From NCBI GenBank assembly GCA_002501655.1, contig DANY01000009.1:19619-80329 (forward strand): a stretch of DNA of 60,711 nt. Direction: 5' to 3'. The notes beneath the pieces were generated by a model. That model was not told where the DNA came from. It worked only from the letters and a program-made list of their open reading frames with translations, and ran no database searches. The position numbers and the translations under genes were made by a program. Each line of letters opens with the position of its first letter. Position 1 is the stretch's first letter. This document shows, in pieces, positions 54,433-60,711 of the stretch. The stretch is from Methanoculleus sp. UBA303 (lineage in GTDB: Archaea; Halobacteriota; Methanomicrobia; Methanomicrobiales; Methanoculleaceae).

Positions 54433-55695
54433 CTACTCTGCTCCCGAAACACGTTTCGCTCTCTCAAGGGCTGTATGCCCTGCATCGAGCATTCTTTTTG
54501 CTTTTGCGGGCGTCTTTCCCTCGGCCGTGATCCGGACCTTCGGTTCGGTGCCGCTCGCCCGGATCAGGTACCAGCCGTCGTCGTCACTGTATCGGACGCC
54601 ATGCGTAGGCTCATCAGCTCCCATCGCCGCCATGATCCCCCCCGGAACAGCGACGCGGTACGACTCCCGGAGGAGGGTATACCGGGGCATCCGGTCCAGT
54701 TCTTCGGCGATCGACCACTCCGACGCAATCTCGCAGAGCAGGGCCGCGGCATAGACCCCGTCAGGGCAGTAGGAGTGCTCGGGGAAGATCCAGCTCCCCG
54801 ACGCCTCTCCGCCGAAATCTCCCCACGAGAGGAGTTCCTCGGAGACGAAGCTGTCGCCGACCGGCGTGCGGCGGACCTCCGCGACCTCTTCGATCGCCAT
54901 GGAGGCGTCGACGGTGGTGACCACGCGCTTCCGGTCAAGGTACTTCGCGAAGAGCATAAGAAGATGGTCTCCGTCGATGTAGCGGCCCCGCTCATCGAAC
55001 GCCATCATCCGGTCGGCGTCGCCGTCGTGAATCACCGCACACGCAGCCTCTCGCCTCCGGACGATCTCGCCGATATAGGGGAGATTTGCCTCCAGCGGCT
55101 CCGAAGGGCGGGCGAACCGGCCCGAGACGTTGCAGTTCAGCCCGATGACGGTCGCCCCTGCCCCTGCAAGGAGATCGGGGGTGATGACGCTTCCCGCACC
55201 GTTGCCACAGTCCAGCACGGCCGTGACCGGGCGGGAGAGGCTGAGCTGGTCAAGGATCGCCTCCCGGTGGGCATCCACCGCATCGACGGGGGCGACGTGC
55301 CCCTGCTCGTCCCAGTCCTCCCAGTGCGACCCCTCGAGCGCACCCTCAATTGCCGCCTGCTGCCGGCGGGTGAACGACGACCCGTCGGGGTTGAGCAGTT
55401 TTACCCCGTTGTAGGATTCGGGGTTATGCGAGGCGGTGATCATGCATCCTGCGTCCACGCATCCCGTCGCGTGCGCGACCGTCGGTGTGGGCGCGATGCC
55501 GCAGGTGTAGACGGTCGCACCGGCCGAGAGCATACCGGCGATGACACAATGTTCCAGCAGTTTGCTGGTTGTGCGGGTATCCCTGCCCACGACGATGCCT
55601 TGCGCGCCGTCTGCGGCGGCTGCTCCGATACGGAGCGCCAGATCGACGAGGCCGGGGCCGAACTCCTGCCGGATCCCGGAAGAGCCGAATAGCAT
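54433..55695 (-). CDS. glmM: Phosphoglucosamine mutase
   Basis: A 420-residue phosphohexomutase that turns glucosamine-6-phosphate into the 1-phosphate. The phosphoserine loop is TASHNPESYNG near residue 86; the metal loop is DGDADRMM near 218; the sugar-binding FGGEASGSWIF near 270; the phosphate-binding RASGTEPKVRI near 374. Complete. GGAGT stands directly before ATG 55695, with TATA-like GACTATACAG upstream, so the whole sugar operon probably begins here. Confidence 0.9.
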   Translation of the reverse strand: MLFGSSGIRQEFGPGLVDLALRIGAAAADGAQGIVVGRDTRTTSKLLEHCVIAGMLSAGATVYTCGIAPTPTVAHATGCVDAGCMITASHNPESYNGVKLLNPDGSSFTRRQQAAIEGALEGSHWEDWDEQGHVAPVDAVDAHREAILDQLSLSRPVTAVLDCGNGAGSVITPDLLAGAGATVIGLNCNVSGRFARPSEPLEANLPYIGEIVRRREAACAVIHDGDADRMMAFDERGRYIDGDHLLMLFAKYLDRKRVVTTVDASMAIEEVAEVRRTPVGDSFVSEELLSWGDFGGEASGSWIFPEHSYCPDGVYAAALLCEIASEWSIAEELDRMPRYTLLRESYRVAVPGGIMAAMGADEPTHGVRYSDDDGWYLIRASGTEPKVRITAEGKTPAKAKRMLDAGHTALERAKRVSGAE

Positions 55696-55717
55696 ACTCC
55701 TGTATAGTCCTTTCTTT

Positions 55718-55730
55718 CCTAAAAAAAGGT
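55718..55730 (-). terminator. T-rich stretch upstream of glmM and behind the DUF gene
   Basis: A run of seven A on the plus strand (T-run on the minus strand) lies directly behind the stop of the 55733-56338 gene, a likely terminator for that transcript. Confidence 0.35.
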
Positions 55731-55732
55731 AT

Positions 55733-56338
55733 TCATCGCCCGTAGGGGCACCAGTGCTCGAGATTGATGAGGCCGCTGACCCCGGCGGTCGACGGTCCGA
55801 GAAAGATTATCCGTTTCTTCCCCCGGCAGTCGTCGATGCAGGCGACTCCGGCGTCTGTCGTCATGCCGTCGCCGGCGACCAGAAGGAGGTCGGCCTCATC
55901 TGGCGAATCGACTACCTGGCCTTTGAAGGCCCGCTCGAGCACCGGCATCGGGCCGACAAGGTAGACGCGCTTCCCGGCGACCTCGCGGGAGAGTTCCGCA
56001 AGGCAGGGGGCATAGCATTCGGGAGTGCAGGGATGGAGTTTCCGTGTCAGACAGAGGAACGCTGAGATGGCGTTGATGATCACGCTCGCCGCCCCCCGCT
56101 GTTTCTGGTCTTTGAGTGGCGCACCGAACATAAAGGAGATCCGGGTGTTGGCCCGGATCGGCTCGCTGGTGATGAACTGCCCGCTCTGCCCTCCAAAATG
56201 CCCCTCCATGCAGACTCCTTTTGGATACTGGCAGACCTCTGCGTCGTAGTTCACCCTGAGCGCAACGACACCGTCCTCGCATCCGCTGTCCGTGAGTGCC
56301 TTCTCCAGTTTCCCGATCGCATCGTGCAGAAAACTCAT
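55733..56338 (-). CDS. Conserved methanogen protein with Cys cluster, unknown function
   Basis: A 201-residue protein, probably cytoplasmic. N-terminal half holds LRVNYDAEVCQYPKG and the Gly-rich GHFGGQSGQF; a cysteine group CTPECYAPC near residue 105 could bind a metal; the C-terminal half is Rossmann-like (KRVYLVGPMPVLERAF, LLVAGDGMTTDAG, IIFLGPSTAG) and ends in LEHWCPYGR. The second half is vaguely like DUF364-type chelation proteins. It overlaps the cyclase gene by four bases. No function can be given. Confidence 0.6.
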   Translation of the reverse strand: MSFLHDAIGKLEKALTDSGCEDGVVALRVNYDAEVCQYPKGVCMEGHFGGQSGQFITSEPIRANTRISFMFGAPLKDQKQRGAASVIINAISAFLCLTRKLHPCTPECYAPCLAELSREVAGKRVYLVGPMPVLERAFKGQVVDSPDEADLLLVAGDGMTTDAGVACIDDCRGKKRIIFLGPSTAGVSGLINLEHWCPYGR

Positions 56339-56955
56339 GGCTCTTCCTCCATAGACTGTTTGCAGAGGATCGCCCGCACTGGCGATCCGTCTGCGCCGGC
56401 AAGGCGCAACGGCAATGCTACCATAACATAGTCTCCTTCCGGCACGGCTGCGAGGTCGAGCAGTTCGAGGACGACCATTCCGCTCCCGAGCAGCCTGCGG
56501 TGGACTGAACCGTCGCCGCTAAATGCCTCGATCGATGGAGCGTCGGTCCCGAGGCAGGTGATGCCGGCGTCTGCGATGAGGTGTGCCGCTTCAAGAGAGA
56601 GCGCCGGGTACCCGGGCTCGAACCGTTGCCGCTCCGAGAACCAGGTCTTCAGAAGGAGCGTCCGGGTGCCTGCAAGGCGGCCGGCGAGGCGGCCAGGACC
56701 GATGACCTCTTCCGCATCGCTGCAGTCCAGCACTCGCGCCAGCCCCATAAGCACACCTGGCGGGATCTGGTCGACAGTCCGGCCGCCTTCCAGGTAGTGC
56801 GACGGGGCGTCGATGTGCGTTCCGGAATGGCTTCCGATGGTCATCTCGGTCACACGGTACTGTCCGTTATCTATCTCGCGGAACCGGGGTGGGACATCCC
56901 CGGGGTAGAGGATGGTATCCTCGGAGAGGTCCCTGGTGATGTCGTAGACCTTCAC
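56335..56955 (-). CDS. Cyclase family / kynurenine formamidase-like hydrolase
   Basis: A 206-residue metal-dependent hydrolase of the cyclase/formamidase fold. The metal motif is HSGTHIDAPSH near residue 42, with the Asp and third His of the site; GTDAPSIEA near 137 and a Glu region further on fit. Substrate unknown; related enzymes open formamide or isatin rings. GTG 56955 is chosen, as it makes a GTGA overlap with the pcm stop. Coupled to the Cys-containing protein behind it. Confidence 0.83.
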   Translation of the reverse strand: MKVYDITRDLSEDTILYPGDVPPRFREIDNGQYRVTEMTIGSHSGTHIDAPSHYLEGGRTVDQIPPGVLMGLARVLDCSDAEEVIGPGRLAGRLAGTRTLLLKTWFSERQRFEPGYPALSLEAAHLIADAGITCLGTDAPSIEAFSGDGSVHRRLLGSGMVVLELLDLAAVPEGDYVMVALPLRLAGADGSPVRAILCKQSMEEEP

Positions 56956-57617
56956 GGGGAACCTTCTCCTCGCCACCCAAACTGCCCGATCAGCGGTACG
57001 AAGCAGACGCCGCCGAGCGGGATCTTCTCCACCTGGCCTTCGTGTTTGACGAGTTTGATGAGGTCCTGGCAGTCCCGCGGCCCGATGGGAGCAACCAGCC
57101 GCCCGCCTTCAGCGAGCTGGTCGATCAGGGGTTCCGGGACAGTGGGCGATGCCGCCGTGACGATGATAGCATCGTACGGCGCCCCCGGCGGATAGCCTTC
57201 CGTGCCGTCGCCGACGATCACCCGGACGCCGGCGACCCCGGCCCGGGCGAGGTTCTTTTGTGCCCGATCGGCGAGGTCTTCCAGGCGTTCGACGGATATG
57301 ACCGTGCCGGCAAGTTCGGCGAGGAGTGCGGCCTGGTAGCCGCTGCCGGTCCCGACTTCGAGCACCCGGTCCTGCGGCGCGAGATCGAGTTGTTCGGTCA
57401 TGACGGCGACGATGTAGGGCTGGGAGATGGTCTGCCCTTCCCCGATGGGGAGCGGCCGGTCCTCGTAGGCGGCACGCTCATAGCCCTTCGGCACGAAGAG
57501 GTGGCGCGGGATCTTCCGCATCGCGGCAAGCACCCTGGGGTTCCTGACCCCCCGGGCCAGGATCTGGAACTCCACCATCTCCTCGCGTTCTTCCTGGCAT
57601 GGGTCGGTCTCCGCCAT
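56952..57617 (-). CDS. pcm: Protein-L-isoaspartate O-methyltransferase
   Basis: A 221-residue SAM enzyme that repairs age-damaged isoaspartyl residues. The family start ISQPYIVAVMTEQL and motif I VLEVGTGSGYQAALLAEL near residue 85 are clear, with the acidic ERLEDLA after it and YDAIIVTAASPTVPEPL near 150. Complete. It heads a three-gene unit with the cyclase and the Cys-containing protein, linked by four-base overlaps. Confidence 0.94.
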   Translation of the reverse strand: MAETDPCQEEREEMVEFQILARGVRNPRVLAAMRKIPRHLFVPKGYERAAYEDRPLPIGEGQTISQPYIVAVMTEQLDLAPQDRVLEVGTGSGYQAALLAELAGTVISVERLEDLADRAQKNLARAGVAGVRVIVGDGTEGYPPGAPYDAIIVTAASPTVPEPLIDQLAEGGRLVAPIGPRDCQDLIKLVKHEGQVEKIPLGGVCFVPLIGQFGWRGEGSP

Positions 57618-57633
57618 ATCCTCTTCTCACGAA

Positions 57634-58725
57634 TCAGAACCCGGATTCTGCTTTATCGATCGCGGTATCGATCTGCTTCTGCAGAACTGCAGGCAGACCG
57701 CTGATCTTGACATCCAGGAACCCGCGTATAATGGTTGCGGTGGCCTCCTCCTCCGAGAGGCCTCTCGCCATGAGGTACTCGATCTCGTGGCGGGCGATCT
57801 TACCGACCGCGGCCTCGTGGGAGAGTTCGGTGCCGGTCAGTGTTCCTTCGATCTCGGGGATGGCGTGGATGATGCCGTCTTTTAAGATCAGGCCTTTGCA
57901 CTCGATATGGCCCCGCGTGTTATCCTTCTCGCCGAGGATGTGCCCCCGGGATATGATGGTGCCGCCGGTGGTGATCGCCCGGGTGATCAGTTCGGCGCTC
58001 GTATTCTCGGCGCCGAGGATGGCGCGGGAGCCGAGGTCGAGGAGTGACCCCGGCGTCGCGACGACGATGCTCGAGAACCGGGCCACGGCGTTCTTCCCGA
58101 CAAGGCGCGCCGTTGGGTACATGTTGACCTGGTGGACCGGCTGCATGCAGACGTAGTTCGAGAGGAAGGTGCCGTCCTCCTCGATGATGGTGGCGCTCCG
58201 CGGGAAGACGCTGATCCCCGGGTTCCAGTTGTGGATCATCGTGGACGTGACCTTGGCGCCCTTGCCGACGTAGATCTCGGTCACCCCGATATGCGCTCCG
58301 TGCTCCTTCTGCCAGGAACTCGCGCAACCGGAGATGATGTGGATCTCGGACCCCTCTCTCGCGATGAAGATGTTATGCACATGCTGCACCGGCTCCTCGC
58401 GGAGGAAGAGGCAGGCCTGGAGAGGCATTTCGACCTTCGCACCCGGATGAGCGATGACAACGAGGCCCTGCGGGTCTTCCTGCTTTGCCAGGTACTGCGT
58501 ATACTTATCCTTATCCTTCGGGACAGCGTTCCAGTAGTAGTCCTTCACCCAGTCATACTTCTCGAGGGCGGCCTTGATGGGGAGCATCTCGACTCCCTCG
58601 GCCCCACAGGTGGTCTGGACCACGTTCTGGTCAATCTGGAAGAAACTCCCGCACCGGTTCTGCATCCCTACTTCAAGGCCGGTCAGAGCGAGGCGTTCCC
58701 GGTCCTTCTCCGAGAGGTGCTCCAT
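57634..58725 (-). CDS. sufB: SufB/SufD family Fe-S cluster assembly protein
   Basis: A 363-residue scaffold protein for iron-sulfur clusters. The beta-helix core is seen in the middle (GAKVTSTMIHNWNPG, FPRSATIIEEDGTFLSN), with the C-terminal block HEAAVGKIARHEIEYLMARGLSEEEA. The product lies between SufB and SufD in length and stands alone with SufC, as in many archaea that run a minimal SufBC system. ATG 58725 is 5 bases behind the sufC stop; the longer frame overlaps sufC. Confidence 0.9.
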   Translation of the reverse strand: MEHLSEKDRERLALTGLEVGMQNRCGSFFQIDQNVVQTTCGAEGVEMLPIKAALEKYDWVKDYYWNAVPKDKDKYTQYLAKQEDPQGLVVIAHPGAKVEMPLQACLFLREEPVQHVHNIFIAREGSEIHIISGCASSWQKEHGAHIGVTEIYVGKGAKVTSTMIHNWNPGISVFPRSATIIEEDGTFLSNYVCMQPVHQVNMYPTARLVGKNAVARFSSIVVATPGSLLDLGSRAILGAENTSAELITRAITTGGTIISRGHILGEKDNTRGHIECKGLILKDGIIHAIPEIEGTLTGTELSHEAAVGKIARHEIEYLMARGLSEEEATATIIRGFLDVKISGLPAVLQKQIDTAIDKAESGF

Positions 58726-58730
58726 GTCAG

Positions 58731-59462
58731 TTATATCTGTTTGCAACGCAGACACTCCCCGTATCCTTTTTCCTTGACCACGCGCAGAATCTCGCGGGGG
58801 TTTCCGTGACACCGTATCTGGCCGTCGATCAGCACGTGCCCCTGGTCGGCCTCGAGGTAATCGAGTATGTAGCCGGTATGGGTGATGATAAGGCCGCTTC
58901 GCTGTCGGTTGATGATATGGATATCTTTCTCGAGCAGGCCTGCGATCTCCTTGCCCATGAGGCTCATATTCTCGAGGTCGACACCGCTCTCCGGTTCATC
59001 CAGCATGACGAAGTCGGGCTGCTGGACCTTCAGTTGCAGGACTTCGCTTCGTTTCATCTCGCCGCCGGAGAACCCGACGTTGACGTCCCGGGTGAGGAAG
59101 GGCTCCATGTTGACCGATTGTGCCAGCGCCTCGATCGCGCCTTCTCCCATATGGGATGTGGCGGCAAGCAGTTTCCCGAGTTTCAGCCCGGATATCGCTG
59201 GGGGGTGCTGAAACATCATGCCTATCCCGAGGTGGGCCCGCTCGTGGATCGGCATGTGGGTGATATCCTTCCCTTTAAACACAATTGACCCGGACGTGAT
59301 CGTATAGCCGCCGAACCCCATGATGGCTTTGAGCAGGGTGCTCTTTCCCGAGCCGTTCGGACCCATCAGGATATGGGTCTCCCCCTCCCCGATGTGGAGG
59401 TTGATGTCGTGGAGCTTCTCGGTGCCATCCACGTTCACGTGCAAATCACTAATATCCAGCAT
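58731..59462 (-). CDS. sufC: Fe-S cluster assembly ATPase SufC
   Basis: A 243-residue ABC-type ATPase powering SufB. Walker A is MGPNGSGKST near residue 34, signature NVGFSGGEMKRSE near 130, Walker B FVMLDEPESGVD near 150, and the H-loop THTGY near 196. Complete. Promoter-like ATACATTAACA and ATGTATAT elements lie upstream near 59475-59505. First gene of the sufCB operon. Confidence 0.94.
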   Translation of the reverse strand: MLDISDLHVNVDGTEKLHDINLHIGEGETHILMGPNGSGKSTLLKAIMGFGGYTITSGSIVFKGKDITHMPIHERAHLGIGMMFQHPPAISGLKLGKLLAATSHMGEGAIEALAQSVNMEPFLTRDVNVGFSGGEMKRSEVLQLKVQQPDFVMLDEPESGVDLENMSLMGKEIAGLLEKDIHIINRQRSGLIITHTGYILDYLEADQGHVLIDGQIRCHGNPREILRVVKEKGYGECLRCKQI

Positions 59463-59866
59463 ACGGCACTTCGTTTCATGTATATGCCGGGTAATACATT
59501 AACACTTGCCAACGGAACAGTTGCCGTTTCAGCCGATAGGAAGGTAAAACTCGCCGGTACGTAGGACTATTGTAAAACGGATTTCTGTATCCGGCCTCCC
59601 TGAACAAAGGGGGTCGATTTCGGCCTGAAATCCAACTCTTCACTTTCACCCCGCACGCGGCTTACGGTTAAATAGCGGTCCCTCCCCGTTCTCTATATGG
59701 AAAGGATCGCATTCACCACGTTTGCCTGCCTTGTCGAGCGGGCCGCCCGGCACCCGGTTATCGTCAGGCGGAACCAGATGCGCAAAGTGGCGTATACCAG
59801 CACCGTTGCTCCGGCGAACCGCACTTCTCCGTGATGGAGGGCAAGACAGATTTAACTTGCGGGGGT
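59463..59866. other. Intergenic region, little content
   Basis: About 400 bases. A 45-residue plus-strand frame from ATG 59697 (MERIAFTTFACLVERAARHP) follows CTCTATATGG, but lacks a ribosome site and a match; it is not counted as a gene. The right end runs into the hairpin of the transposable element. Confidence 0.35.
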
Positions 59867-59928
59867 GAAGGGGGCGGAGCGGGAAGTCCCCACCCTTTAG
59901 GGTGGGGACGGCCGCTCCGCCGCCCTTC
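59867..59928. mobile_element. Long hairpin at the edge of an IS605-type element
   Basis: Two nested stems: GAAGGG-GGCGGAGCGG pairs with CCGCTCCGCC-G-CCCTTC, and inside it GTCCCCACCC-TTTA-GGGTGGGGAC is a perfect 10-base hairpin. Such hairpins stand at IS200/IS605 ends or form structured RNA with tnpB. A truncated tnpB follows at once, which supports this reading. No tnpA is seen. Confidence 0.6.
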
Positions 59929-60006
59929 TTCATTACGATAGGTATATCATTTTGGGTATTATAGTATAATTCAAGCGTAGATGATCGTTTCCTACAAGTA
60001 TCGGGC

Positions 60007-60711
60007 GTGTACTCCAAAGTTCTCCAGATGGTGAACTCTACGCTCTGGAGTAACATTCGTGCTCTCTCCCAGACGAAGAAGAAGGGGCGGAAGATCGGTA
60101 AACTCCGGTTCAAAGGTGCATCCCGGTACCGGACGCTCAACTACAACCAATCTGGATTCAAGATCGACAGAGAACACAGCGCCATCACCTTCTCAAAGAT
60201 CGGAACAATACCGTTCACGATGCACCGGCCCTATGTCGGGACGGTGAAGGGTGTCCAGATCACCCGTTCCGGGGACAACTGGTACGTGATCATCCAGGCA
60301 GAACAGAAGATTTCCGAACCAACGAGAGAAGGCCGTTCAGTTGGGATTGATGTCGGTCTGAACGCATTTGCGGCCGATAGTGATGGCGGGGTAATCGAAA
60401 ACCCCCGATTCTTTGAACAATCGCGGAATACGATCAAGAAATTGCAGCAAAGTGTTGCCCGGAAGAAGCGGTTCTGAAAGAACTGGATGAAAGCAAAGGA
60501 TAACCTGGAGAAGGCATATGACCATATCACGAACCAGAAGAAAGATTTCCTCCACAAACTCTCCCGGTGGTATGTGGATGCCTATGCGACGATCTGTGTC
60601 GAAGACCTGAACATCAAGTATCTCAAAGAGAACGGTAAATCCACCGGGCTCCGCAGAAGCATCCACGACGCATCGTGGGGACGATTCTTATCATCTCGAA
60701 CGGGCAAGGAG
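60007..60711 (+). pseudogene. tnpB: TnpB (IS605 OrfB), truncated and interrupted
   Basis: Codes for the RNA-guided nuclease TnpB. The RuvC-I part is seen as VGIDVGLNAFAADSDG near residue 115, and RuvC-II as ICVEDLNIKYL near 200. The N-terminal region (usual start MK-YK-R-YPT) is missing: the frame opens only at 59965 behind a TAG. At 60474-60476 a TGA interrupts the frame, between KKRF and KNWMKAK, where the family normally has Ser or Gly. The gene leaves the window before its zinc ribbon. Inactive as it stands. Confidence 0.8.

Noticed and set aside
59697..59834. 45-residue plus-strand frame beginning MERIAFTTFACLVERAARHP
   Set aside because: No ribosome site or known relative; too short to support.

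Overview
The window looks like chromosome from a hydrogenotrophic methanogen of the Methanomicrobiales, most like Methanoculleus. The support is a YcaO protein of the McrA-thioglycine (methanogenesis marker 1) type, a NikR nickel regulator, AglB oligosaccharyltransferases, archaeal ribosomal, RNA polymerase and initiation-factor genes (L40e, S24e, S27ae, RpoE', Spt4, aIF2 gamma), a Kae1-Bud32 fusion and TATA-type promoters. DNA is GC-rich, apart from AT-richer islands at about 17.8-21.9 kb and 24.4-25.2 kb.

Layout. 1-14.2 kb is ordinary metabolic and housekeeping sequence: a YgjP-type hydrolase, a MerR-like protein, UPF0216, an M28 peptidase, a methyltransferase, a divergent glutamine-synthetase-like enzyme, DedA, MGMT, a LUD protein, an RNB nuclease, a PiT phosphate transporter and the UPF0210/ACT pair. 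14.2-25.3 kb is accessory: a putative immunity-like gene behind two matching palindromes, a decayed copy of it, a serine hydrolase, broken flavoprotein and hydrolase genes, then an AT-rich operon for a 1122-residue HEAT-repeat protein with a C-terminal CHAT (caspase-like) protease domain and a small membrane-anchored partner. A frameshifted NRAMP transporter and orphan ORFs follow. 25.3-32.4 kb holds a shikimate kinase, tandem tRNA-Gly/tRNA-Val, two secreted proteins (M30-like metalloprotease; DUF4430-FAS1 protein), HtpX, Thi4 and a DUF1917 protein.

32.5-38.4 kb is a minus-strand information-processing cluster: aIF2 gamma, a PIN protein, RpoE', Spt4, dephospho-CoA kinase, S24e, S27ae, Kae1-Bud32, an XTP pyrophosphatase and L40e. 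NikR, DUF2098 and YcaO follow. 40.6-55.7 kb is a nucleotide-sugar and N-glycosylation cluster: GlmM, two sugar-phosphate nucleotidyltransferases, GlmS, a hexapeptide acetyltransferase, a DegT aminotransferase, a glycosyltransferase and two AglB paralogues. The AglB pair comes from a tandem duplication of about 3.15 kb that left a chimeric HDAC/glycosyltransferase scar. 55.7-59.5 kb carries an unknown Cys-containing protein, a cyclase, Pcm and SufBC. The window ends in a long hairpin and a broken TnpB gene.

The best candidate for an undescribed system is the HEAT-CHAT protease with its membrane partner, possibly including two tiny coupled ORFs upstream. Its island is flanked by broken genes, as is common for defence loci. 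No function was demonstrated; all calls rest on reading the sequence.
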